Positions 33,158 through 43,189 of a stretch of DNA of 64,000 nt are shown one piece after another. The position numbers and the translations under genes were made by a program. The stretch's first letter is position 1, and each line of letters begins with the position of its first letter. This DNA comes from Diaporthe sp. PMI_573. Lineage: Eukaryota; Ascomycota; Sordariomycetes; Diaporthales; Diaporthaceae. The notes beneath the pieces were generated by a model, which worked only from the letters and a program-made list of their open reading frames with translations, was not told the DNA's origin and ran no database searches. The stretch lies in NCBI GenBank assembly GCA_021399435.1, contig JAJTUP010000086.1, positions 124,001-188,000 on the forward strand, written 5' to 3'.

Positions 33158-35434
33158 ATGGCTTTACAAGACAGCTTAGAAGCAAAGACACTAGCGCGAC
33201 CAGCACAGGGAGAACAAACAGAGCACACGAAGCACTTGTACTCTGATGATTCTGGTCGACGTCCAGATGACGGTGAGAAGAAGCCTCAGGTAAGTTGGTT
33301 GGTCGCCAGACCGTTGGAAACCAATGTAGCGATACTGTCAGAATGGGCATTCTAATCTTTGGGTCTTCAACCAACCCATTAGGTCTACGAGAACAACATC
33401 AACAGTACCGCTGCGACCGCTACTACTCCTACAGCCAACCCAGACCACAAGCAGAATGGTCACAGGGCCAACAGCAATAGCAGCAGTTCCAGCCTCTTTC
33501 CCTACCCACACCGGCCTGGCTTCCAAGACAGCCAAGCTGGACACCATTATGGACAACAACCTAGCCTCATGCAGTGGTGCGGCTTCTGGCTCGACTTCCC
33601 AGAAGCAGGCTGGACCATCGACGACACTGAGATGGCGGGCGTCATGAGCGATACTCTTTCGGCCAAGATCTCTCGCGTGCTGGGGATCCGGGGAGGACCA
33701 GACGCAGAAGAAGGCGGCAACGGACCAGATACCAACAACACCCTGCGCATGAGGAACAACCCCCGTCTCGAGTTCACCCTGCTGGGCGAGGGGAGCTGGA
33801 ACCGCACCTATACTATTGCCCTTCATGGAACCAAGGCCAGAGACATGGACAGCGACGGGGGGCTTGGAGACGACGGCGCCCAGAGGCTGCTCTCTCGCTA
33901 CCTCTTGCGCGTCAGCCTGCCCGTCTGGCCGGGCCGCAAGGTCACATCCGAGGTCGCCAACATGAGATGGGTGCGGCAGAACACATCGATCCCCCTGCCA
34001 GAAGTCCTGTACTTTGAGGACCCACACCCTGCGAGTAGCAACAACACCAAGGGCCTGGATGGTGGTGATGGACCCCTTTTCCCTTACCCCTGGATCCTCA
34101 TGGAGAAGGCACCGGGCGTCCCCTTTGCCGAGGCACACCGGAATATCCCCCAGGACGCCAAGCTCGCCCTGGCCCGTGATCTTGCCGATTGGGTCCACGA
34201 GCTGGCGGCGCACCCGTTCCCCCTCATCGGCAGCCTCGATCTGGCTCATCACACCTCCAATCGCCCCTCCAGTGTCGGTAGCAATCCGGACAAGGACAAG
34301 ACCGGGGACGGCGGCGGCGGCGGGGTCAAGCACAACAAGCAAGCTCCAGCCCCCTTGGACATCGGGCCAGTGGTCGGCCAGAAGTTCTTTGGGGACTGGC
34401 GTCTCGAGTATTGCCTCTACCGCGGGCCCTTCTCCGACCTCCACACTTTTGCAAAGTCCCTCATCGCCTGCCAGCTCGCCGAGGTCCAAGACCCCCGCCA
34501 GCAGCTCCGCACGGCAATATCCAGCGCCAAGAGGGGACGCGGTGGCGAGCCATCGCCCGCTGACCGAGATGTTACATTTACAGCAGCTTTAGCTGGCAGC
34601 TACAGTCTGCCGTGGAGCCACAGCCCCGGCGACAACTACTGCTGTAGCCCACGAGCGGTCGACTACTGTTCTGCAACCGAGCATAAGCCCGGCGCCCCGG
34701 TCTGCCTCTGCACCTCACGGTATCTCAGTCTCGAGCACATGGACGAGTACAAGTCGCGGTGCGAAGCCCTGGGCCGACTTGTTGACGTGGTAGTCCCCCG
34801 TTCGCCCATCTGGCCCGCCTCTCCTCGCCCCCAAACAGTTATGCAGGCAGCGGGGGCGGGAGGAGGAGAAGGAGGAGGAGGAGGGGCCAACGGTGCGGTG
34901 CTCCACCACTGGGACATATCCGAGGATAACCTGCTCGTCGACCCGGAGACCGGGAGGCCCACGGCGCTTCTCGACTGGGAGCAACTGTTTCTCGTTCCTA
35001 TCCCCTTCGCCGACTACTACCCGTGCCTCCTCGCCCCGGGCCCCGACGCCCCCGAGTCCCCGACCATCAGGGAGTGGGAGCCGGGCAAAGAGAAGCCCGA
35101 GTGGCGCCTCAGGGACGAGGACCTTTGGAACCGCCGCCTGATGCGGGACGCGTTCGACGGCCGGCTGCTCCAGCTCGACTCGCCATGGCTGGACGCATGT
35201 GTTCAGGAGGACTTTTTTGGTGACAGGGTCGGCGGGCGCCGGCAGCCGCAGAGCGACGACGGCGGCCGCAGCAGCAGCAGGGATGCTACCAGTGGCTCTG
35301 ACACGTGGGATGCTCTTGCTACCGACGTTGTGCGCCATGCTATGACGACTTGGTACGAGCTGTCTGATGTTGAGCGGCTGGGTAAGAGGGAGGAAGCTTT
35401 GAGATTAAGGCTGGGTTCGGCAGGCGGTTACTAA
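33158..35434 (+). CDS. aminoglycoside phosphotransferase-fold (APH) kinase-like protein
   Basis: Exons 33158..33289 and 33383..35434, 727 aa, with a GTAAGT..ATTAG intron. The first 130 residues are Asn/Ser-rich and disordered. The N-lobe has FTLLGEGSWNRTYTI (nucleotide loop) and LLRVSLPVWPGRKVTSEV with a candidate Lys. The catalytic segment is HHWDISEDNLLVD at about residue 553 (HxDxxxxN), followed by TALLDWEQLFLVPIPFADYYP (metal-binding DWE). The order and spacing are those of fungal APH-family proteins, which are large in number and mostly of unknown substrate; resistance to aminoglycosides is not implied. Several low-complexity Gly/Glu inserts break the domain (about residues 535-550). All key residues are present, so it may be active. 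Confidence 0.88.
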
Positions 35435-36552
35435 CTTTACACGTTAACTCCTTGTAGGTAGTAAGCAAACCTGACTATCTAGGTTTGAGAAATGTACCTA
35501 CTTAAGCAGGTCGTACTTTCTAAGCGTCGGAAGGCTAAAAGAACACATGTCCAGGATCGAGGAGCACTTTGTATGGACTATTTGTATTCTTTAAGTTCCT
35601 CTACTAAGCTGGAACGGCAATAAGTGTCCTATAGTAAGGACAAGGAACAATGTGTCTTATGGACGATAACAGTGAGATTCGCTGTGCAAGGCTTTAAGTG
35701 GTTTCGTTTTTAATCCGTGTACATACGCTTCTTACGCAGTATGTAGGCGGTCCCTTTATACAGCGGTAAACACTTAAACACTTGGCGTTTAAAAAAGAAA
35801 CTACAATGCCGATAACAGTAGGTTTAGAATACGATTGTTTGTGGCACGTGGCCCAGAAAACATTGACAGCCTTGTGACAGCCGCACAGACGAGGCTAGCA
35901 AGAACCGCTTCTGGCGGCGCCAGCAAGGCTTTAAACAGTGTCCAATCTTCTGGAAAATCAGTGTTTCCTTAGAAGCTACTATTTTACAGCACATACTAGA
36001 AGAGACAACAGTGGAACAACCATGAAGAGAAGGCCTGGAACAGTCTTCTAGGAACTTGGGGTCTAACATTCTTGGCTGGTCCGACTACTGTTGCAATTCC
36101 ATACATTAGGGGGATGCTCTTCGCCATCGTCAATTATTATGGCCTCAAAACTGAGCTTTCGCCTTTTGACGCTGGCATGGGAACAGTGCCTCCGATGCTT
36201 CGTAACATGCATATCATGAGAGTCTTAGCCACCAAACGTGCAGAATTTATTGTGAATTATTTCCCACTGAGATATTCCCCGCTCATCCCTCTTCTTCGGA
36301 ATCCTGCCTTCTCATCTCCGATACGTCGCCTACCAATGATGTCAGAATCCTGAGGTGCTGCTAACAATTGTGCCCCATTTCTGCTGTGTCTTCCTTTCTT
36401 CGCATCCTTGCCTGGCCCATCCTCTTCTCAAACTGTAATATTATGCACAGCAACCCCAGTATCTCGAATTCTGGCTGATGTTTTGGACTACCCAGGCTGG
36501 AATATTTGTCGATTCTTGCTCCCTTCTGTAGATACAACCCCAAAGTGCAAGC
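35435..36552. other. degenerate, AT-richer spacer
   Basis: About 1.1 kb with AT content above the neighbours and only short open frames on both strands. It may include decayed transposon or gene remnants, but no family is identifiable. Confidence 0.4.
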
Positions 36553-37036
36553 ATGACACCGCAAGGCAAGCTGGAAGATCGGTTCGTAAAGATGTATCTT
36601 CTCACACGCCTCACCGAAGAGGAACGCACAGCGTACCTCGCCACGTTCCAGACCCAGATCGGAGACAATCCGGGCCTCACATGGGTAAAAACCGCAACTA
36701 GTCGACTGGCCACCGGAGCAAGAAGATGGGTCCGTCGAGGGCGGCGACCTGCTCCGCTTGTTCAAACAAAACAAACTAGTGGACCCCGTGGAGGCTAGGT
36801 TCCAGTACCTCGCCGACCGACACAGTGTTGACACCGGCACGGTCATCTTGGCGAGCCGCGATGTGCACACGATGCTCTACTCTCCCGAGATCGCCCGGGA
36901 AATCACAAAGCTGGCTGCGGGAAGCGGTATCACGTTGCCCGAGAACTGGCGCGAGATGGACGCTGTTGTTGAGAACCTGATGGACGACTTCACCGGCCGC
37001 GGCGTGGCGTGGTGCCGCATACCCATCAGCGAATAG
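36553..37036 (+). pseudogene. hypothetical protein gene with a +1 frameshift
   Basis: ATG 36553 opens a good frame (MTPQGKLEDRFVKMYLLTRL..) that fits until GLTW. After the five-A run at 36687..36691 coding quality moves to another frame (VDWPPEQEDGSVEGGDLL.., then LENWREMDAVVEN-like sequence) and continues to a stop at 37036. Taking one A out of the run would join both parts into one protein of about 160 aa. The 17-bp GTAAAA..CTAG at the site is far too short for an intron. Either a recent inactivating frameshift or a homopolymer sequencing error is likely. The protein is acidic and soluble, and I do not recognise a family. Confidence 0.5.
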
Positions 37037-37674
37037 AGACTGAGCTGGTGCAACTTGGATATCAGCAATATGAGCGAATGCGAGTACATTGAGTTTTGCG
37101 GGGGCAGCAACAGTATCTTGAGGGATCCCGATTGGGACTCGGGCAGCTTTTTGGGGAAATCTGAGGGGGGAAGTCCAGAATATGAAGAAGAACCGGCCTA
37201 AGCCTGTGATCTGCGGGGCAATTCTACGGAAACGACTTAGGAATATACAAATGTATGAAGGCTGTAACGTCTTGTTGGAAAGGTTGTCTACGTGGCACCT
37301 TGAATGATGACACGGCGCGCAAGTAAGTGACTGAAGGTCCACGCCATGCCACTGCAGCAAGACAGCAGCTCTTGGTGGCCTGCGTCGTAAGGTTCAGTGA
37401 CTCAGATATCTCTGTGATATTACTGCCGCTGTCGGGGTCAGGCTTTCAAATATAAATATGGCCCTCCGAGAAACAATCTGTCTTCACGTCGCTGACAGCA
37501 CCGCATCTGGAGCAACGAGCACCACGAAAGCCATCACACTTCTCGAAACTCTTCCCAAAGAATCACGCGTGGGCAGCAAATCGCAGGAACAACATCACTC
37601 GTCATTAGCTTGCTCGTGTCCTCCACCAGCACGACCCCTTGTCAATTATTCCATTGCAAGGGCAGGTATCTTCA
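37037..37674. other. intergenic spacer
   Basis: About 640 bp, no gene supported. It presumably includes the promoter of the Thr-rich membrane protein gene. Confidence 0.4.
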
Positions 37675-38544
37675 ATGAATCAGTACACCAGGGATCCTGC
37701 CAATATTATCTGTCCTCCATCACCAAACCGATCTTCTGCACAGCAGCCTCGAAACCAGCCCGATCGCGAAATGGACTCCATCCCCGAACGACTCTTCGTA
37801 TCTACCACCCTTGAGGACCTACGCCAGCAAAAGGTTAGATTGTGGGTCAAATCGCTCATTCTCTCTGTCTTATTGGGAGTCTTCGCCCTTTGTACAGCTG
37901 TATTGGCAGTTCTCTATGGTAAGGGCTCCTTCACCATAACTTGAAGTTTCTGGCAAGGCATGGAATAACAGTGATACAGCAACCAAGACTTGTGCCCTCC
38001 CCCCTTCGTCAACGGGCACTCTAATTACTCCTCTTCCCACAGCCACAGTGACAAAGAGTGTCACATTGGCTGCAATTACAGCAACAGCAACAGCAACTAA
38101 AACATCCGTAACAACGGCTACTGCAACATACCTGACAACGACTACCTCAATTTCTACTGAGACACTGACTGCGTCCAGCTACTCAGGGTAAGTCCAGCTT
38201 TACTACATGGCAATACTCGGGAATTTTTACAAATCATATGCTAAAACATGCTCTCAAGCCCGGAAAAGGAGTGCTTGAAAGGTGCTCTCGTGCTCGGACA
38301 AGACCTGCTGGACAAGGATGCGAGCTATTACTTCGGGCTGATGAACTTCATCATGCGGAGCCAGCCGAACTTGGTAGCGGGGAAGACCGTCGACGACGAA
38401 GAGATCAAGAGATTGGCGATAAGCTCGGCATGGCGGTGTGGGGATCGCGGCCGGATTGCCTTTGTTTGGTACTGTCAAGGGGGCGTCACCATCAACCCGT
38501 CAGGGGAACCGGCCTGTAACAACCCAATCTTGAATGTGCCCTAA
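37675..38544 (+). CDS. type II membrane protein with Thr-rich stalk
   Basis: Exons 37675..37918, 37980..38187 and 38259..38544, 245 aa. The joined frame is continuous (phase 1 then phase 2 junctions). A polar N-terminus (about 1-60) precedes one strong transmembrane helix (SLILSVLLGVFALCTAVLAVLY, about 60-81). Then comes a Thr/Ala/Ser-rich stalk (ATVTKSVTLAAITATATATK..) likely to be O-mannosylated. A C-terminal globular domain of about 95 residues has four Cys (KECLKGALVLGQDLL.., WRCGDRGRIAFVWYCQGG, PACNN). The architecture suggests a single-pass surface protein with an outside C-terminal domain. Family unknown. ATG 37771 is an alternative start. The same Thr-rich style occurs in the gene near 40.6-41.2 kb. 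Confidence 0.65.
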
Positions 38545-40592
38545 GCAAATTCCTAGGTACACAGGCAATCTTGGTCAATCAATTGCGCATTGATATAGGA
38601 AATGGGTGGATAATCAGCCTGATGAACCTCGTCAAAGGAGGCTGACCGGCACCTGTGTCAAGGGAACATTACCTGCACACTATGTCGCAAATCATGTTGA
38701 GAATGATACTGCCGGTACTTACGTATTGTGTTTCATGACGAATAATATGTTGTTAACTGTTGTCGAATTCGAAAAAGTGATGACAATATGTGTAACTATG
38801 TAGCAGCCCGTAATCTGTTGGTATCCCATATGTGTGTGGATCAGTTGATCTAGACGACGTGTGTTGGACGATGGGAAATTCTGGGCGGCTGCTTGACCAA
38901 AAAGGCCTAAATCAACACAGACAACGCACATGGAACGGCGAAAGTGGCGGGAACCTGGCTGGAAACCATTGAAGAGTCACCTGGGCACCTACTGCCCGTT
39001 TTTATGCACGCAAAGTCGCACCGGAAGACTCCCATTCACCCACAGCCTTCCCCGATCAACCACCACATTATTCACCGAGCTTGTGTGAATAAATCTGACA
39101 AGACCATCAAGAAGAACATATTTTAGCCTGACAAATTTGATATGTCTGCTCTTTTGGCGCAATTTATGCCACAATACCTGAGAAATGCTCTTGCCGAGCC
39201 AAGCGACATCCTGGAAAATAGTCTTGGTCGCCGCCAAACGATCCCCACAAGACAGGACTTCCCTCTACCATGTTTTAGCACCCAGATGTATCACCACCAT
39301 ATTGCTGGAAGACAGAGTACGTCGAAACGGTTGCACATAGCGATGCGGTTGCGGCGAATGCTCCCAATGAGACTCCGTCGTTCACCCACCATGAGACGGC
39401 TAAATTGACCATAACTGCTCACATTAGCACTGGAGGTGCCGTGCGAGGGGAAACTCCTTTTGAGATAGAACGGGAGCGAGTTTCAGAGAGTGCCGTGGTG
39501 ATTCGCAACACCTATTGAGGCAATTAAGATGCGGTCAATAGGCGCAATCTTCCTTGACAAGAGATATGAATAAATCAATACAGGTCCCAGTAAGTGAAGT
39601 TTATATATTGCCAGAACCCAGATACTATTCTGGTTCAATTCTGTCTCTACGACTTCAAATAGATTTAGATACTGGGGAGCCTCTTCTTAGGGAACAAACC
39701 ACGTTCAGTTGTCCTCTTCACCAAGGTTCCTCTACCAGCTGTGAATCTTGCGTACAGTGCCTTTTCCACAGCACAAAAGACAAACCGGTCCATTCTTCCC
39801 TAGTTTTCTTTTTAGAACTGATTCAATTGCAATCCCAGCACAGAAAGGTTTGGGAAAGAAACACGTGCTATAAGGAACTTCCGCACTTGTCAATTCAAAT
39901 GACGTACAGCTACTTGGTACAAGCGCCTGGAATCGGGGAAGTCAATGATCAGGAAGGAAGGAGCCTTCGCGCGCATGGAGGTTCAGCTCCTGAAGCTGCT
40001 CTGGACGCTCCTTCAAGTTTGGATCTAGAGAGGAAGGCGCGATTGTTTCTGATCATGGAGCTGGGAGGAGTAAAATGGAAAACCTCGTGCGGAATCCCAG
40101 TTCTGAGAACCTTTCCTCCAGGCACACACTCACTCACCCACCCACCCACTCGCCCACCCACTCGCCTACCTACTCGCCCACTCAATCACTCACTCACTCA
40201 CTCACACACACACACACAAACACACAAGAGGAGGAGGAGGATGACAATCAGTAAGTACAAACCCTCCATCCTTACTCGCCTGTCTCCGTTTTGGAATATC
40301 ATGGAGTAATAAGGAGCTCTTCTCCGAGTCCTTCTACAAGCATCTGCCTGTTCTGTTCCGTAATGCTCCAGAATGTATTACATCCTTCAGGATGGATTTT
40401 GTCTTTACTTTCGTTTTTTCGAATACAGCAAAATGTATTGCTTTGGTGCTTTTCAAATTTACTTGCCTGGTATATTTCGAGTTGCTTGAGATACGTCTCT
40501 CTCTTCTACGTTTACGCTCTCAAGCTTTCGCGTCTTTTAATGCCCCAGAATGTATCACTTCAGCTTTGGACACTGTCACTAATAGATATTAG
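38545..40592. other. low-coding region with possible gene remnants
   Basis: About 2 kb. An ATG at 39142 opens MSALLAQFMPQYLRNALAEP, and a shifted frame (about 39318..39519, TEYVETVAHSDAVAANAPNE.. to a stop) also looks protein-like, but no splice pair joins them cleanly. A 248-aa open frame follows (ATG 39566 to 40309) with a Thr/His-rich simple-repeat tail. No domain is recognised in any of them, so none is called as a gene. Confidence 0.35.
40123..40242. repeat. CACTCACC/CACA simple repeats
   Basis: Consecutive CACTC, CACCCACTCGCC and CACA units end in an AGAGGAGGAGGAGG tract. They are low-complexity and probably prone to slippage. Confidence 0.8.
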
Positions 40593-40775
40593 CAACGATA
40601 AAGGCGGTGACGGAGGCGGTGACGGAGGTGGTGACCTCCATGGTCACAGAGACGAGTAAGCACCACTCTTTCCCTTTCGCAGTTCCCCTTCTGTCATATT
40701 TGAGAATACCAGAAGATATCACTTCGAAATCCGTAGCAGGTGGCTAATAAGTACTACTACTAGCGATAATGACGA

Positions 40776-40813
<38 letters not shown>

Positions 40814-41164
40814 GCGCCGTCGGAGATGGCGGCGCTCCTGAACGCCGCCGCCGAGATAGCCAAGGCCAACGCGGGGGGTGGCGCCCTCGACACGGGCTCC
40901 AAGTGGGCCGCCATCGTCTGCGCCGTGGGGGTCCTGGCCGGGCGGCTCTTCCCGGGTTGGCCCCGCCCCGGCTGGCTCGGCCGTCTGCTGGCCCGGCAGC
41001 AGCAGCACCAGCAACAGCCGCCGCCGCCGCCAGGAGCAGCAGAAGCAGCAGCAGCAGCAGTAGCAGCACCACCACCAGCACCAGCAGCAGGCCGGTTGGG
41101 CCCCTGGGTCCGGGCGGGCGCCAGGTGGGTCGGGGCCGCGGCCGCCTGGCTGGCGGAGCAGTAG
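40593..41164 (+). CDS. Thr/Ala-rich membrane protein, 3' exons only
   Basis: Two terminal exons are supported, 40593..40655 and 40764..41164, joined by GTAAGC..CTACTAG with TAATAAG just before the acceptor. Spliced, the frame reads T-I-K-A-V-T-E-A-V-T-E-V-V-T-S-M-V-T-E-T, then (T-A)n, then AALLNAAAEIAKANAGGG, a hydrophobic helix (WAAIVCAVGVLAGRLF), and a Gln/Pro/Ala-rich tail ending AAAWLAEQ. The (GACGGC)n DNA repeat at about 40776-40812 encodes the Thr-Ala stretch. The 5' exons are unresolved: upstream sequence to about 40310 is open in more than one frame and contains repeated AATGTATYAC motifs. The strand choice rests on the splice sites and the Thr-rich match in style to the gene at 37.7 kb. 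Confidence 0.4.
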
Positions 41165-41564
41165 GGGAGGAGGAGGGGCAGCAGCACCAGCAGCAACAGC
41201 AGCAATTTAGGTTGGGGGGGGGGTTATTTTTTTGGGGGGGGTTTGGGGGGGGTTGCAATTTCTTTTTTGGGTGGGGAGGGGGTAATATATTATTAACTTG
41301 AGTTAATACATGCGGCCAGCCTGGCTCCAATTCTTCAGCTTCTCTTCTCGTGCCGTGACTTGTAGTGAATTATCTCTGAAATCCTCGTTTGCTCTGGATC
41401 TATCACCATCCTCTTCTGCGGCTCAGAATGGCCGCTTACACAAATTAGCCACGGAGTGCTCTGGCTGAAGTGGTGTGTTCTGGAACCGAGACATTGCAAA
41501 CTCTTTTATTTATTTCTGTCTTTCTGCCTCTATAGAACATCCAATGTCCTCACCTGCTGCGGCC
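41165..41564. other. spacer with long G/T tracts
   Basis: 41213..41282 carries several long G runs separated by T runs. The rest has no gene. It is probably the 3' flank of the Thr/Ala-rich gene. Confidence 0.5.
41213..41282 (+). repeat. G-tract cluster with G-quadruplex potential
   Basis: At least four runs of three to ten G, spaced by short T-rich loops, lie about 50 bp after the stop codon at 41164. Folding is inferred from the pattern only. Confidence 0.6.
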
Positions 41565-42194
41565 TCACTGCTGGTGCCGTTGCTGGTACTGCAGGTACCA
41601 TTGCTGGTACTGCAGGTGCCATTGCTGGTATTGAAGGTCGTGGCCTATCAGCCAGATGACCCCGACCACCCAGAGCATGCCGGCCCCGGCCGTCCATGCC
41701 ATTCCCGCCCCGACCGTCCAGGCTATCAAGGCCCCGACCACACAGACCGCGCCGGTATCAGTCGCCCAGGCCACCGTTATTGGCAACTGCTGGGCGGCGC
41801 AAGATGGTGGAGCGTCTGGGTCTCGGGCACGAGGAATCTCCAGGGAGGTACACCCTTCCGTCCTTTGTTGAGGCTGAGTGGTGGGATCCCAAAGAAGGTT
41901 TGGTGTGGCATAAGGAGGTCGTAGAGTGTCCTTCCGAGGTTCTGGAGCTTGCTGTGGACCCGGACCCCAAGTTATTATTTCCTGGGGCTGTGTCTCCTCG
42001 ATCGACCTCGATTTGGGATCTGGAGGTGGGTTTGAGCCTGCTGGTGTGGTGTCTCGAGGCTGTGTCTCGCTATTCGATTTCCATTTACCTGGCAGGCAAG
42101 CGCAGAGGCTGCATGCCATTGTGTGGGCACGATTTCTTTGACGTTTAGGAAGGGAATGGTCGATGGCCCGGGGTTGGTGGTATTGAATAGCCAT
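41565..42194 (-). CDS. hypothetical ORF with Pro-rich middle and Gly-rich hydrophobic tail
   Basis: ATG 42194 to stop 41565, 209 aa, single exon. It has a short Cys-containing start (MACSLCACLPGK at about residues 30-41). A Pro/Gln/Thr-rich middle holds two degenerate repeats (SETQPRDTTPAG and EETQPQEIITWG). A long hydrophobic segment follows (GAVCVVGALIAWTVGAG.. to WVVGVIWLIG) with GxxxG-like Gly spacing. The end is tandem LQYQQW repeats. These repeats come from a 21-bp DNA tandem repeat, and the opposite strand is also open in all frames here, so the strand is not proven. No family recognised. The repeat-driven open frames could be accidental. Confidence 0.3.
   Translation of the reverse strand: MAIQYHQPRAIDHSLPKRQRNRAHTMACSLCACLPGKWKSNSETQPRDTTPAGSNPPPDPKSRSIEETQPQEIITWGPGPQQAPEPRKDTLRPPYATPNLLWDPTTQPQQRTEGCTSLEIPRARDPDAPPSCAAQQLPITVAWATDTGAVCVVGALIAWTVGAGMAWTAGAGMLWVVGVIWLIGHDLQYQQWHLQYQQWYLQYQQRHQQ
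41581..41637. repeat. 21-bp tandem repeat
   Basis: Units of TGCTGGTACTGCAGGTRCCA-type, two full and one diverged, with a partial unit before them. Each unit carries a PstI-like CTGCAG core. It gives Leu/Val- or Ala/Gly-rich readings on + and Gln/Tyr/Trp-rich on -. Confidence 0.8.
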
Positions 42195-43189
42195 ATCTGA
42201 TATTAATGGCGGTAAGGGGAGCGAGCAGCAAGGCAAGCGGAGGTCTGAATGACGGCGGCAGTGGATGGCCTCGAGTTGTAGTTGTGGGGAGCAAGTATCG
42301 TTAGTAATGTTCAGGTCCGAGCAAATATTGGTACTCAGTCCGTAGCTGTGTGTAGTGTGTTTCTTACGAGATGGATCGGAGTGACACAACTGGGATTAAG
42401 AAAGTGAAGCGTGTCCTTTCTTCCCAAATTCATAGGTAGCTTGTGACTCATGAAGAAGCGCTTGCATCTCCACTATCCAGTACTAAATCACATAGGTTTC
42501 TGACAGCTCGTTCCCTAGTGTTAGTTAGGGCCGGTAGTTTGAACGACCGCAGGACCACCTGGCAACCAATTTAGGCGCCCACTATGCTAGTAGTGGGTGG
42601 AGCAAAGCAGGGCCACCTATGGGTAGTGCTATCATTGATGTTTGCTAACAGTAGAGCCGCAGCTGTCAAGGATATCAAGACCTTATTAGTAACAGGCCTC
42701 TGCTCCTCAAAACGCCTACACCACTGTAAACATTTTCCAACTATAATGCGGAGCGTGGGCCGGCGGCAGCCAGCTAATGCAATGATGTTGGGCCCAGTTG
42801 GTGCCAGCTTTACCAGCTGCAGGTTCCCAGAACGAATCTCCCTTTCCTTTTCTTTTCCTCCCCATTTCCCCCTATCTCTTTAATTCTTTCCTCTCCCAGA
42901 ATTTCCGGTGACGGCCAGGTCGCTGTGTAAGAAATACTCTTAGATAGCGTGTGCCTAGTGTTGAGCTCTGTGAGCCCAAGTTAAACTGATACGAATTCAA
43001 AATATAAGAACACTATACCAATTTTTAAAATAACTGAATAAAGATTCGCTGTATGGACTTCATCCTCGAACACCACGTCTACAACATATAGAATATTCAT
43101 TATCAGATATTTGAGCCTTTAAAGATCGCTTCCGTAGGCATTAAGCTCGCAATACAATCATGTTGAAATAATGAATATGCAAGAATCCG
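42195..43189. other. intergenic spacer
   Basis: About 1 kb, AT-richer after 42900 (toward the 3' end of the HET gene). No gene supported. Confidence 0.4.

Noticed and set aside
33338..34489. 383-aa minus-strand open frame over the APH gene
   Set aside because: Antisense shadow of a GC-rich coding exon. The APH catalytic motifs are on the plus strand.
39566..40309. 248-aa ORF with simple-repeat His/Thr/Pro tail
   Set aside because: No domain, repeat-derived C-terminus and no splice or neighbour support. Not enough to call a gene.
40719..41330. 203-aa minus-strand frame opposite the Thr/Ala-rich exon
   Set aside because: Low-complexity Pro/Leu/Arg composition from (GAC/GGC)n and GCA repeats. 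The plus strand has splice sites that join coherent exons.
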